This document shows positions 47,469 through 60,359 of a stretch of DNA of 64,000 nucleotides, piece after piece. The stretch's first letter is position 1; every line of letters starts with the position of its first letter. A program made the position numbers and the translations under genes. The notes beneath the pieces are model-generated. The model saw only the letters and a program-made list of their open reading frames with translations. It did not search any database and was not told where the DNA came from. Origin of the DNA: Sambucus nigra (taxonomy: Eukaryota; Streptophyta; Magnoliopsida; Dipsacales; Adoxaceae); assembly GCA_949130495.1 (NCBI GenBank), contig OX422208.1, forward strand, positions 693,113,702 to 693,177,701, in the 5' to 3' direction.

Positions 47469-48663
47469 TGTGACACCCCGCCTAATTAAACCTTGGGTGA
47501 TCAAGCCTTAATTTAATTTAAAATAGGTTTCTTAAATGGTTCATTCTTAGCATCACTATTGAAAACCTTTTTTATTACTAGAGACCTAAGTGAAATTAAT
47601 CTAGTGCCAAATTTTATCTTTATTAAAACAGATACAACTCATGCGGAACAATATAAATTAAGCAGTACTAAAACCAACCATCATAAATAACCGAATAAAA
47701 TAAAGTCTTGCCGAAAACCATGGCTGAAATAAAACCAAATCAAAATCCAACACAATAGAATAACTGCAAATGTAATGAGTGGACAACATGTTCCAAAATG
47801 AGAGTACTAAAACTGAGATCCTACACTAGATCCGAAAGGATAAAGGAAACATCTAATCAACGCCCTGCAACACCCACCTATGCTGTAGTTCCGAAATCCT
47901 TGGAATGAAGTCAAGCTTGGCGTCCCTGTGGCTGGACACCTAAAAGGTTTTTAAAATATTTTATAGCAAGTGTTTGTACACAAAACATTTTGAAAATATT
48001 TAGCAAGTAATTTATCGCAATAAAAATCAGTTATGGATTACACATGTAAGGATCACGAACACTCTCTTGAGTTTCCTCACCTCCCATCTACCGTGCGCAC
48101 CTAACGTTCCTACCAAGTCTCGCTACCCATTTTAACTACGTCTCCATCATCTACACACCTCCGACAATTTATCTCATCAGTACTGCCCATACAGTACGCT
48201 ACATGCTACCCTTAATTTACATTAAGTCATTAGTTAAGTTTCGCTTTAACTTTCCCATACCACCCATACAGTATGTTTCTGAACGTCTAGTAATTATCAT
48301 TACTCTTACTTTATTATCAATACTTTAAAATTATGTTCTCACACTTAATTAATTCTTAGGTTCATACTACCTACCTTCTCTACTAATCACTCTCAAGTAG
48401 ATTTTATCTCTATTCTAGATGTACACTTATATGTTCCAGCAACTCTTACCCATAAGTAGTTTATCGAATTTTATTTATGCACTAATAAATCTCACTACTA
48501 TCACGCCTGAGTATATTGAAAACAATATTTAGGTATACCCCACCTAATCTTACTACTATCACACATAAGTAGATTATTCAGACGGTATATCTTCCACGCA
48601 CACATATACCCCAAACAACACATCCTATTATCGATCCTATTTCTCATATTAAGGACAAATGGT

Positions 48664-48807
48664 TCGGAATGTCTCCTCAAACCTTGCTCAGAATGTCTCC
48701 TCGAGTAATGTTCGGAATGTCTCCTCGAACATGGTTCGGAATGTCCCCTCGAATCTGGCTCAGAATATCTCATCAAGCATAATTCAGAATGTCTCATCGA
48801 ACTTACT
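48664..48807. repeat. Six 24-bp tandem repeats in the Tekay LTR
   Basis: TCGGAATGTCTCCTCGAAC-type units step exactly 24 bases six times. The same six lie at 54225-54368 in the other LTR, so the array predates the insertion. The 8-residue periodic open frame across them is a by-product. Confidence 0.9.
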
Positions 48808-49291
48808 AATCCTATCACAAGGAAACAAACTATAGGCATTCCCAACCCAAGTAATCCTATAAAATAATAGTTATTCACACAGACCAATTATTACCGTGAG
48901 TACGTAGTAGTTTTCTCTCGTATACTTACCGTACTTATTATTCAACGATTTATCTCACTATCGTACATATTAGAGTATTCACACAACTCTAAGATCTCTC
49001 GATACCTCTTTATTTATAACAGTAGTTAAACTATCTCTAACCTACTGATATACACCTTAGATTGACGTTGAATCTCCTCGTAACTCAATTCTCACATTTA
49101 CGATGCGTGACTTGATCGGTTTATCCCCTTCGGTCCATATTCCAAGCCTTACACTCAACAGCTATAACGGACCTTAATTATACTCCATACTGGTCTTTAT
49201 CAAGTCCCTAATAAATATAATAACATCTCTAAAATTTTCCCTCATTGTTGGAATTGAAAGAAAACTTAATCAACAAAAATAGCCCAAAATC

Positions 49292-49377
49292 ATCTTTGAT
49301 CGATCGATCGACCAAAGGCTTCGATCGATCGACACCATCGATCGATCAACATTCTTGAGTGGATCGATCGATCGAAC
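49292..49377. repeat. GATCGATC palindrome cluster in the Tekay LTR
   Basis: GATCGATCGATCGACC, CGATCGATCGAC, CGATCGATCAAC and GGATCGATCGATCGAAC occur within 90 bases. They are repeated with a few changes at about 54860-54937 in the other LTR. Role unknown. Confidence 0.7.
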
Positions 49378-50352
49378 AGGTGCATGTCATCTTCTTCCTT
49401 GTTTCACCACGTTTGTCCGATCCAACACTCCATTACACCTTATGAAAGTTCTTCCCAACATCACCAATCATCTTATAAATGTTTAGGGATAATTCTCAAC
49501 ATAAATATATCATCAAATCCTCACTAAATCCATGCATGAACTATCAAAATCTAACTTTTCTCAAATCCCTAGATAATTTAGTTCTTCGTGGTTACACATA
49601 ATAAACCCAGATTTAGATTCATAATTTCCAATGTAAATTCATTTGTTATTAGTCCTCTACAAATCTAAATGCCAACTACATGCAAACCTACTCCAATATG
49701 TAATCAATTCATTCTTTTTCTCCAAGAACTTTCAATAAAAATAATTTATTTAAAAAGCCATACACATGGGTATTATAACTTCATAAATTTTCAATAAACC
49801 ACTTGCCTTATGTCCAGTAGGTCTAATTTCATGATTGTTGTTGGTGATTGATGATCTTTCTCCTTCAATCATTCTTCCCAATGTGTTTGTGGTGAAAGTC
49901 TCCTTTGAATCCTTCTCACTTCTTCCTTTTTGCCTTGGAATTATTTCTCTTTTCTCTTTAGTGGATATGGTTTTTTTTTCTTCTCTCTAACCCCTGCCTA
50001 CAACTCTTATAATCTGACTTAGAGTTCTAAAATTCGTGGGTCTCCTCACCCTAAAATGTAAAAAGTCCAGAATGCCCTCGCATGGGCCCGGTTTAGCTCA
50101 AAAATGTCCCGGCACTCGACTAATACCACCGGGTATACTATTTTGACTAATTCGACCCTTTTGGAATCATCAGTGACCTCTAAATTATCATTCGAGTCAC
50201 TAAAAAATCATTTTATTCCCACCTTGAATTACGACACTCGTACGGTTAAACCTTAAACCAAATTAATTAAATTTAAATTACCGAATTGAATAATTTCTAA
50301 ATCTCCAATATTAATTAACTTCTATATTCTCCAAAAGTACGGGGTGTTACAT

Positions 50353-50366
50353 ACTTCTCCCCTTAG
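50353..50366 (-). other. Polypurine tract of the nested Tekay derivative
   Basis: On the minus strand AAGGGGAGAAGTA directly precedes TGTAACACC. Just before it, a short frame RKKFLSKGRS resembles the end of Tekay pol. Confidence 0.7.
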
Positions 50367-51620
50367 AAAGGAATTTCTTCCTCAAAATTCGGATGAAGTT
50401 CTCACTCCAAGCTCTCTACCCTGCCTTAACCCATTACTCTTAAGTCCACTACGTATTTATTTCTGTCCTCCTTAATTACGGATAATATTACAATTATTTA
50501 ACTACCTAGGTGCCCATACACCCTATACCCATGCTTATGTGCACAAAAATCACCCGACTATACTAGCCGTGAACCGTAAGATAACTTCCAATCCGTAGTC
50601 ATATCACATATATAAATAATAACCGGGTTACCCAAACCATGTACTAACGACCAAACATCTCCCCACTTCCAACATTGTGCTAAGTTTCATACGTGGGATG
50701 TCTCGCAAAGCGAAATCCAAAAAAGGAACCCTCCCGATATTCTACTACCTAACATTGTCAGTCGTTGGAATCTATTAGACCCTCAATTCATAGTACGTAC
50801 CCCCAAATACCTGTCTCTTAACACAAAAGCACACAATACTACTCTTATGTTACAAGAGATAATATAAAATACCGCACCCTTACTATCATTAGTTCTTGTA
50901 TAAAATAACCCCGAGCTATGTCTCCCTGCTCGAAAATAACCCTGACTGCCCTGAATCACCTCAGTAGACATCCCTACTTCGCAGGATAAAATATAACTAT
51001 ATAATCACATATTCATATTAGTCTATTATTCCACACATAATAACATGTGTACACACATACCTAGGTCAAAACCACTTTCAGATGTTACCTATCAAAATAC
51101 ATCTTATGCTGGAACAGCGGACCCAAAATCTTGCTATGACTACCACTATAGCCTAAACTATTGCTAACCGGTCCAAAAATCCACGAGTAGTCTACTCAAT
51201 TCTCATAATTCTCAAAGGTAGTAGACTACCACGTCATGCAACCACCCTTGGTGTACGCCTCCATTCTCTCTCATGTGACATAAAAGTTTCGCTACCCTTC
51301 GGTAACTAATCGTGTACGTACCCAATAAGGTTACTATTGCTACCGCACTCACTAATCCTGACTCTCTTATGAGTTGGAGTGTTAACAGTCTCATTTACGA
51401 AGTATCCAAATCACTTAAAAAAACTCTCCATACTCATATGGATAACATAAAGGAAATTACTCCACAATCTAGTCTATCATCCTGACGCAAGATTTAATCT
51501 CCCAAATATAATATCGACTCCGCTTTAGATCGAATACATCAATGTACCACAATTCACTAGTGAATCCTCACACACAAGGGGACTACCGTGAATCTCTAAT
51601 ATGCCAACGGCTCATGCACA
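50367..51620 (-). other. Internal region without pol in the Tekay derivative
   Basis: About 1.25 kb where RT, RNase H and integrase should be (over 3 kb in a full element). I find none of their motifs on either strand. The small open frames at 50783-50971 and 51212-51394 have no recognisable domain. The sequence is either replaced or highly decayed. Confidence 0.55.
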
Positions 51621-51624
51621 ACTA

Positions 51625-52872
51625 GCCCTAATAAACAATTTGAAGGCCCAGAATCAAACAAAATCCAATTCTTAAGCGAGTAATTAGAAAACGTACCCTC
51701 TATCGCAGGCGGTGCCTATGGAACTAAAGGCATCGATACATCCCGGACGTTATGCACATGCCTATAGTGCATCTGGCCCTACTGTTGTGGGGCTGGTGCT
51801 GGTGTTGGAGCTATCAAAGCCCGATGTTCCTACTGGGCATTCTGCTGCTGAACCCCATCCTGCTGTGGACATTGTCTCTGTCTATGACCCAGCTAGCCAC
51901 ATATAAAACACTGTCCCAGAAATGGTCTCCTCTAGCCCTGCCGTACTTGCCTAACTCCCCCGTCAGGTTGGTAACTTTCGGACCTTAACCTCTTGGTAAA
52001 GTTCCCCTGTCGAGAATTTTTCCCCTACTGACTACCTGACTGCTGTTGCGGTGCTTCACCGGCACTATCCCCATTGGCCTTGTCTGACTGACTTGGCTCC
52101 CCTCTCTTACCCCCTTTCATATGGAAGCGATGATCCCGAGAGTGTAGTAAGGCTGCATGAACGACATCAGTGTATGTCACCAGTGCAGGGTTACCTATCA
52201 AATGCTGCCTGATCCTCCAGGCCAAACCCCCCATGAACTTTGCTTTCTTCCTTTCTTCATTGCTTACTTCATCTGGAACAAAATTAGCCAGGCGCGTGAA
52301 TTCTTCCTCGCAGTCTGCTACCGAATGGTCACCTTGAGCTACTTCATTAAATTTCTTCCTCATCTCTGACTCCACTGCCGATGGAAAGCACTTGCGGTCA
52401 AACTGCACCCAGAACTCAGAAATTGTCATCAGATCTCTCTCCTCAGCAGTGGTCACCGACTCCCACCACTGTAGAGCTTCTCGAGCTAATCTAAAGGTAG
52501 CTAACATCTTCTTCTGAACTTCACTGCAAGGCGCTGAATGTTTCTCTTCTATTGGCACGCCGTCACTACATCCGTGTCGCCTTGGAACTCTGGCGGGTGA
52601 TATTTCTGAAAGATTTCTCTAATGCTGTGCCAAGTGGGATGCCCTGGATGGGCCTGAATAACTGGGACTGCGGGCTGCTATTCCTGAGGCTGAGGGAAAT
52701 GGCCTTCCATGGCCCTCATAGCTGTCTCCACGTCCTGTGACACTATCACCGCCACCTGAGTAGCAGAAATCATCTCTGGTGGTGGGGGTGGGGGTCCCTG
52801 CTGGTCCTGAGGGCCCTCCCTAGCCTCATCTCTGGCGTCTTCCCTCTCAACTCGCTCCCTCCTTGGTGGCAT
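51625..52872 (-). pseudogene. gag (and protease relic) of the Tekay derivative
   Basis: The start MPPRRERVEREDARDEAREG lies at 52872 and is typical of Tekay gag. After a TAG near 52678 and a frame change near 52560 the capsid region is open for 177 codons (52558-52025), with EALQWWESVTTAEE, FDRKCFPSAVE and VADCEEEFTRLANFVPDE. The zinc knuckle is at 51910-51869, C-x2-C-x4-H-x4-C, with a TAG inside it. LFDSGPSN near 51645 looks like a decayed protease active site (LFDTGAS in relatives). Gag would form the particle core. Confidence 0.8.
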
Positions 52873-53050
52873 TCTGAAATAAAATTCAAGTTTATATAAG
52901 TACACAATTTATACGAAATTCTAATTGCAGAAGAGCGTTATTGTAAGCACGAAGGGATAATTCAACAGTCCTATCAATAGGGCTCTATATCAATATAACA
53001 ATACATTGGAATAGTAGTAAGCCGCACAGATCCTAAGGACACTAGAACCT

Positions 53051-53065
53051 GATGCTCTGATACCA
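53051..53065 (-). other. Primer binding site of the Tekay derivative (tRNA-iMet)
   Basis: TGGTATCAGAGCATC on the minus strand, two bases from the 5' LTR end. Confidence 0.95.
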
Positions 53066-53067
53066 TC

Positions 53068-55893
53068 TGTAACACCCCACCTAATTAAACCTTGGGTGAT
53101 CAAGCCTTAATTTAATTTAAAACAGGTTTCTTAAATGGTTCACTATTAGCATCACTATCGAGAACCTTTTTAATTACTAGCCACCTAAGTCAAATTAAGC
53201 TAGTGCAAAATTTTATCTTTATTAAAAAAGATACAACTCATGTAAAACAATATAAATTAAGCAGTACTAAAACTAACCATCATAAATAACTGAATAAAAT
53301 AATGTCTTGCCGAAAACCACGGCTGAAATAAAACCAAATCAGAATCCAACACAATAGAATAACTGCAAATGTAACGAGTGGACAACATGTCCCAAAATGA
53401 GAGTACTAAAAATGAGATCCTACACTGGATCCAGAAGGATAAAGAAAACGTCTAATCAAAGCCCAGCAACACCCACCTATGCTGCAGCTCCGAAATCCTT
53501 GGAATGAAGTCAAGCTTGGCCTCCCTGTGGCTGGACACCTAAAATGATTTAAAATATTTTATAGCAAGTGTTTATACACAAAACGTTTAGAAAATATTTA
53601 GCAAGTAATTTATCGCAATAAAAATCAGTTATTGATTACACATGTTAGGATCACGCACACTCTCTTGAGTTTCCTCACCTTTCATCTATCGTGCACACCT
53701 AATGTTCCTACCTAGTCTCGCTACCCATTTTAACTAGGTCTCCATCATCTACACACCTCGGACAATTTAGCTCATCAGTACCTCCTATATAATATGCTAC
53801 ATGCTACCCTTGATTTACATTAAGTCATTAGTTAAGTTGTCTGAACGTCTAGTATTATCATTACTCTTACTTGATTATCAATACTTTAAAATTAAGTTCT
53901 CATACTTAATTAATTCTTAGATGCATACTACCTACCTTCTCTACTAATCACTCTCACGTAGATTTTATCTCTATTCTTGCTGCACACTTATATGTTCCAG
54001 CCACTCTAACCTATAAGTAGTTTATACAATTTTAGTTATGCACTAATAATTCTCACTACTATCATGCCTGAGTATATTGAAAAAAATATTTAGGTATACC
54101 CCACATAATCTTACTACTATCACACATAAGTAGATTATTCAGACGGTATATCTTCCACGCACACATATACCCAAAATAGCACATCCTATTATCAGTCCTA
54201 TTTCACACATTAAGGACAAATGGTTCGGAATGTCTCCTCGAACCTTGCTTGGAATGTCTCCTCGATTAATGTTCAGAATGTCTCCTCGAACATGGTTCGG
54301 AATGTCCCCTCGAACCTGGCTCGGAATATCTCATCGAGCATAATTAAGAATGTCTCATCGAACTTACTAATCCTATCACAAGGAAACACACAATATTCAT
54401 TCACAACCTAAGTAATCCTATAAAACAATAGGTATTCACACAACCCAATTATTCCCATGAGTACGTAGTAGTTTTCTCTCGTATACTTACTGTACTTATT
54501 ATTCAACGATTTATCTCACTATCGTACATATTAGAGTATTCACACAACTCTAAGATCTCTCGATACCTCTTTATTTATAACAGTAGTTAACCTATCTCTA
54601 ACCTACTGATATACACCTTAGATTGATGTCGACTCTCCCCGTAACTCAATTCTCACATTTTCCATGCGCGACTTGATCAGTTTATCCCCCTCGGTCCATA
54701 TTCCGAGCCTTACAGTCATCGGCTATAAATAACCTTAATTATACTCCCTACTAATCTTTATCAAGTCCCTAATAGGTTTAATAACGTCTCTAAAATTTTC
54801 CCTCATCGTTGGAATTGAAAGAAAACTTAATAAACAAAAATAGCCCAAAATCATCTTTGATCGATCGATCGACCAAAGGCTTCGATCGATCAACACCATC
54901 GTTTGATCGACATTCTTGAGTCGATCGATCGATCGAACAAGTGCAGGTCGTCTTCTTCCTCGTTTCACCATGTCTGTCCGATCCAACACTCCATTACACC
55001 TTATGAAAGTTCTTCCCAACATCACCAATCATCTTTTAAATGTTTAGGGATCATTCTCAACGTAAATATATCATCAAATCATCACTAAATCCATCCAAGA
55101 ACTATCCAAATCTAACTTTTCTCAAAACCCTAGATAATTTAGTTCTTTATGGTTACACATCATAAACCCAGATTTAGATTCGTAATTTCCAATGTAAATT
55201 CATTTGTTATTAGTCCTCCACAAATGTAAATGCCAACTACATACAAACCAACTCCAATATGTAATCAATTCATTCTTTTTCTCCAAGAACTTTCAATAAA
55301 AATAATTTATTTAAAAATCCCTACACATGGGTATTATAACTTCATAAATTTGCAATAAACCACTTGCATTATGTCCAGTAGGTCTGATTTCGTGATTGTT
55401 GTTGGTGATTGATGATCTTTCTCCTTCAATCTTTCTTCCCAATGAGTTTGTGGTGAAAGTCTCCTTTGAATCCTTCCCGCTTCTTCCTTTTTGCCTTGGA
55501 ATTGTTTCTCTCTTCTATCTAGTGGCTATGGTGTTTTTTTTCTTCTCTCTAACCCTAGCCTGCAACTCTTATAATCTGATGGGTCTCCTCACCCTAAAAT
55601 GTAAAAAGGCCGAAATTCCCTCTATGGACCCGGTTTAGCCCAAAAATATCCCGGCACTCGACTAGTACCCTTGGGTATACTATTTTGACTAATTCGACCC
55701 TTTTGGAATCATCTGTGACCTCTAAATTATCATTCGAGTCACTAAAAAATCATTTCATTCCCACCTTGAATTACGACACTCGTACGGTTAAACCTTAAAC
55801 CAAATTAATTAAATTTAAATTACCGAATTGAATAATAACTAAATCTCTAATCTTAATTAACTTCTATATTATCCAAAAGTACGGGGTGTTACA
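53068..55893 (-). repeat. 5' LTR of the nested Tekay derivative (right copy)
   Basis: It is 2826 bp, somewhat shorter than its partner through small deletions (for example near 53837 and 55580). It carries the same 24-bp repeats (54225-54368) and GATC palindromes (54860-54937). Confidence 0.95.
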
Positions 55894-55898
55894 GAGAC
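55894..55898. repeat. Right target-site duplication (GAGAC) of the Tekay derivative
   Basis: An exact copy of 47464-47468. The host sequence resumes as GTCTTTCTAAG. Confidence 0.95.
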
Positions 55899-56162
55899 GT
55901 CTTTCTAAGTATGTCATTGTTAGACAACAAGGGGATAATTAATATAGCGGGAGTAATTATTTTAATTGCATTTAATATTTTTATATTCCCTATGCATTTG
56001 ATAATTTGCTTAAGTGTGCAGGAATTCTTCTAAGTGGCAACTTTCATCGGCAAAGATATTGATCCTTGGGTCTTGAGTCAAGTTTGGGTGGGATGTTTGA
56101 GTCTAGTAGAGCTTGATGTCCCTTTTAGGATTTTGATTTGGTTTCTGTCCCGGAATAGCCAA
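55899..56162 (+). other. Remainder of internal 2
   Basis: Matches 42909-43170 of internal 1 and leads to the polypurine tract and LTR C. No gene. Confidence 0.7.
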
Positions 56163-56173
56163 AGGGGGAGATT

Positions 56174-56937
56174 TGTAAGGATACAAGTCTACGATTGAGT
56201 CTTAATGTTGTGTTGTCTCAATTCTGGACAAAAACGTTTGAGTCATAGGATAGAGTTCTTGACCATCCATCAAGCCTATGATATGTTAAAGTTGAAGATG
56301 TTGTGGCCTACTTACAAGAGATTATCATTGCAGGTTTTGTTGTGCCTCGTTTCACGTCATAAACTTAGTTCCAATCTCTCCTAAGGTATGAATGCATAAC
56401 ATATATATATATATAGGAGCTTGGAACAATTTTTTTATTGGGTGTAATTTTATTTTAATATAAATTTTTTTTTCACAAGGTTACTTTAGAACTTTGTATA
56501 AAACGTTTTTGGGCTTTATTTTGAAAATAACCTTTCTGGGAGTTCGTTCGATAATGTCATTCAAACGTGTTTTTCGTTTGAACGAGAATGTCATTTGATC
56601 GAGTTTGCCAACGAATTTTCCCAATTGACCTCTGGAACATCATTAGATAGGTCATTCGAACGAAAATCTCGTTCAAACGAGATTTTTGGCGGGAAAATTC
56701 TTTGACTGTTTTTAGCAGTTTTCTCCATTTTCCCACTACTTTTTTCCCACTACTTTTTGACATAATTAATATGTTCGGGAACCAACCTTTTCAAACCAAC
56801 TTTTTCATCTCCCACAATCTCTAGAGAGAGTTTTTGAGAGTTTAATTCCTCCATAAAAAGGTTAAAGTTTTGAGTGTTTTTTTCAAGAAAATTCTTAAAG
56901 ACTTTTGTTTACACCCATATTAGTTTATTCCAAGTAC

Positions 56938-56998
<61 letters not shown>

Positions 56999-57805
56999 TA
57001 ATTGGAGAGTGTTTGGCACCGGGTTCTACTCTACCGAATTGAAGAGTTCGTTTGGGTTTACTTCTACATCCCATAAAGAAGAAGTTCATTGTTTTGGCTA
57101 CGACATTCTCATACGGTGAAAGGCGCCGTGTGTAGTTGATGGGTTCCTAAAGCTTCATTGGTGGATTCGAAGGTTTTGATGGATTTCAGGATTATCGGCT
57201 AAGCAGAGGTAGTTGCAAGAAGACGCGTCGGGGCTTTAAGGGAGTCGAGTCGAGTGTAGTAAGTCATCTGTCTTGTAATTATAATTTCGTACTTAGTGCA
57301 CTTAAGGGTTGGGCCGTCCGAGGTTTTTTCCCATTGTGGGTTTTTCCTCGTACATCGCGGCGTAGTGGTTTGTTTATTTTATATTTTGCAAAATCACATT
57401 AGATGCATGCTTAGGTAAAAGATAAAATTGTAATATTTGATTTGGTGCTAACTTAATTTGGGTAAATATTAATTTAATTCAAGTCATTAATTTTATTGGA
57501 TAAAATTTGGTTTAGCTTAAATTGAAAAATGAATATTTATTATTAGGAAAATTTCTAGGACTTCGATTGAATCTCTTTTGGGCTAAAAGTTAAATATTAA
57601 CAAGTTTGTTTTAAAGTGCAATTTTAATTTTTAGAAAATTAAAATCCGGTTTAGTTTAATTTTAATTTTGGAAGAATTGAAATTGTAATATTTTAATTGT
57701 GAATCTTAAAAATATTATTCCTTTTGAATTGAACCATCCATATTCCGCATTTAAAAGGAAATTATATTTGAAAATTTTAAAATTGGGGCTCCTTGTATTC
57801 CAACA
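56174..57805 (+). repeat. LTR C of the three-LTR element
   Basis: It is 1632 bp, with short TA runs at 56400-56414 and 56941-56996. The TATAAAACG box is near 56497. It ends ATTCCAACA and is followed by the CCTTA duplication. Confidence 0.9.
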
Positions 57806-57810
57806 CCTTA
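57806..57810. repeat. Right target-site duplication (CCTTA) of the three-LTR element
   Basis: An exact match to 38681-38685. Confidence 0.85.
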
Positions 57811-58500
57811 CAACTTTTCCCTTTTAAGAACATGAGTTTTGAACAATTTTTTGTGTTTTGAACAGTTAGCCCCTCATATGTCTTTGAAAGCACATTTTTT
57901 TTTAAAATTTCAAAATTTTGGTTCTATGGGTGTTTACCCAAGGTTTACACATATTTTTTATATAACTTTGTGGGAAAAAATTGATGTAAGAAAATTGGTT
58001 GTTTACGGGTCTTTAGACCTTAGCCTTTTGGAATTATGGATTAAAATATCAGTAATCCGTTTAGTATTTTATAGGTTTGTAGACCTTTGACTGCATTTTG
58101 TATAAGCATGAGTAATATAGTCTTTTTTGTGTCCTAAGACCTTAGCTTAAACCTAAAGCCAAGGCTAAAATCCTTATAGCTCTTTATTTTAGGTACTTAG
58201 ACATTTATTTAAGTTTTGATCCAATGTTAAAGTCCTTGCAACTTGATTTATGGGTCATAAGAACTAAGTTTTTTTTACATCTAAGGCTAAAATCCTTACA
58301 TCTCTTGAAGAAGACTAACATTGAATACATCATGGGCAATAAAATCTTCATTTCATTTATTCCAAGCATTTATAACATCATTGGTAGTATATTTTTAGGC
58401 GCTCTAGATTCTAGGGATAGGGGATTTTTCATACCTCTTGTGGGTACCTTCTTCGTCTTTTAAGCCCATGAGAGTAGTTAAATAAAGTCCGACTAAAAAT
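57811..58500. repeat. Degenerate repeats, right half
   Basis: Continues the field at 37980-38680. The words GTCTTTAGACCTTAG, GTCCTAAGACCTTAG and GGTACTTAGACATTT recur near 58010, 58130 and 58192, with AAAATCCTTA words between. Too decayed to set a unit. Small frames here are AT-driven. Confidence 0.5.
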
Positions 58501-58860
58501 AAGAGGTGTTCAACCCAAATTATGGGATGATCTAAATAACAGTTAGGATTGAGGATTTGATGCAGTATAGCCCCAAAAATCTCGGAGGAGATATTCAGGG
58601 GATAATGGGCTAATGGGGTGGTTATCAGCGCCCCTCTCTCTTTTATGAAATATATATTGTACCCCTGGTCCGGGGTGTAGGGAATATAGATAAAAACTTA
58701 TTTTAAGATATACTTAATACAACGGTAGACCTCTCCATGGACGTAGGCAATTTATCGAACCACGTTCATCTTTGTGCTGTGTGATTGTGATCTTTATTGT
58801 TCTTCTTTTCCTCATGATTGTCTTTCATTTTTATTTGTGTTGAGATTTTTGTCACCACAA

Positions 58861-58880
58861 TTGGCACCGTCTGTGGGAAA
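58861..58880 (+). other. Primer binding site of the second Tat element
   Basis: TTGGCACCGTCTGTGGGAAA, one base after the LTR end. It differs from the site at 11935 mainly by A for G. Confidence 0.85.
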
Positions 58881-58925
58881 TGATTGTTTTTCCTTTAAGA
58901 AAGCCTTCACTAGTAAGGACCTACA

Positions 58926-60350
58926 ATGTCCAATCAAAGCATCAATGCCCCTTAAGCGGGGGATATTCAAGAGAAGCATATCCCTCTTAGGGTAAGGTCC
59001 AAAATTCGTCATTCAAATCAGTGGCTCCGCCGAGAGAGGGACCTCTTCGAAGAGAGCCAGAGGCCATTTAGATCCACTAAGATTTCCAGGCTGATAGATG
59101 CTTACGAGGCCAGGCTCCAAGAACAGGAGGAGGCTACTCTGAAACAGGAAGCTGAAAATGCTCGCCTCAAAAGGCGACTGGAAAATATGGAAAGGGTTCT
59201 CCATCGTAACATGAGGAAAGTCTATAATCAGACCCCTATCCCTTAGGAAAGCAAACCTCGCAGCCGAGGAATGAGCCCAGGACGTGGGTCGCAAAGATCT
59301 GAGAGACACAAGTCAAATGATGACCAGTCTGAGAAGCAACAACCAGCTCGCCAATACAGGAGCCCTTGCCGAAGGAATGATGATATACGAAGCTTGGTCC
59401 GGAAAGAAATGGACCAACACATAGCTCATTAGGGCACCCAATCAACAAGAGAGCTGGGCAGACGAGCTCTCAAAACTCAGATGAAGTCCCATTTTTCAAG
59501 GGAGATTGAGGAAGAGGAATCCTCAAAGAAGTTCGTGGTGCCCAGATTTAAGATTTATGATGGCATTACTGATCCCATCGACCATGTAAGACAATATAGG
59601 CAAGACATGACTCTATGGAACCATAACGATGAACTCATGTGTCGAATTTTCCCATCAAGCATGTAAGATATCACCAAAAAATGGTTCGAGAAGCTACCTC
59701 ACAGATCCATCAGGAACTTCAAGTCTCTAGCCGAGTTGTTCACAACTCGCTTCATTACAAGAAGCTCTCATCCGAAGAGGATGAACGCTTTGCTGACAAT
59801 AAAGAAAAAACCTCAAGTGAAACTTAGAGACTATGAGAAGAGATACTAGGAGGTGTTCAACTAAGTCAAGGATTTCTTAGAGCAGGTTGCTGTAGCATCC
59901 TTCAAGATTGGCTTGCCCCACTCCTATCTCCTGCACCAGTCCCTCACTAAGAAGGAAGCCACGACCGTCGATGACTTAATGGCTCGTATTTAGAAATATG
60001 CTGAAGTCAAAGATGCGACCCATCCTAGTATATGAGAAAATGGTGGAACTAAGGTTGTAGATAAAGGGGAAAAATGAGACTCAAAGGAAAGGGAATAAGA
60101 ACGGGGGCAAAAGTGTCACCAAGAATGGATATAGAGGCGATGCCTCGAAGGCGTTCCAAGCTGTGAGTACCGTCTTCAGAGAACCGATCTATAAGATCCT
60201 TACAAAAATTAAAGACGAACCATTCATTAAGTGGCCCAAGAAGATGGGTGGATCCCACTCTAAGAAAAATAACGCGTTGAGATGTGCATTTCATATGGAA
60301 GGGAGGCATAAAACCGAGCATCGCAAAGCCCTCAAGTCCACCTCGAAGAG
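58926..60350 (+). pseudogene. gag of the second Tat element (broken)
   Basis: The ATG at 58926 (MSNQSINAP) is in frame with the capsid part more than 550 bases later, which supports this start. A coiled-coil stretch (LQEQEEATLKQEAENARLKR) is followed by a basic linker and then the Tat capsid landmarks: FKIYDGITDPIDHVRQYRQD (from 59549), KKWFEKLPHRSIRNFKSLAE and GLPHSYL. A degraded zinc motif lies at CAFHMEGRHKTEHRK (near 60282). Stops fall after AP, PIP, AH and SSM, and near 59850 and 59990; shifts occur near 59640 and 60075. Not translatable. Confidence 0.8.
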
Positions 60351-60359
60351 ATAGCTCAA

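Larger units (their letters stand above)
47469..50351 (-). repeat. 3' LTR of the nested Tekay derivative (left copy)
   Basis: It is 2883 bp. On the plus strand it starts TGTGACACCCC and ends CGGGGTGTTACA. It contains six 24-bp repeats (48664-48807) and GATCGATCGATC palindromes (about 49292-49377). Confidence 0.95.
47469..55893 (-). mobile_element. Gag-only Tekay-type chromovirus derivative, nested
   Basis: Two LTRs of about 2.85 kb enclose only 2.7 kb. The primer site at 53051-53065 and gag show that it reads on the minus strand. Gag, a zinc knuckle and a decayed protease-like stretch are present, but RT, RNase H and integrase are not; only a short tail resembling the end of Tekay pol remains before the polypurine tract. 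It is thus a deletion derivative that needs another element's enzymes. The exact GAGAC duplication and the empty site in internal 1 fix both ends. Its LTRs are clearly more diverged from each other than those of the Tat and copia elements. Confidence 0.95.

Noticed and set aside
54220..54411. Frame encoding an 8-residue repeat
   Set aside because: It arises from the 24-bp LTR repeats, which are a multiple of three. No start context, and the other LTR copy breaks it.
58559..58575. LTR start of the second Tat element at TGATGCAGTATAGCCCC
   Set aside because: It would give a 301-bp LTR, short for this clade, and no 3' LTR is in view to test it. Left as a possibility only.
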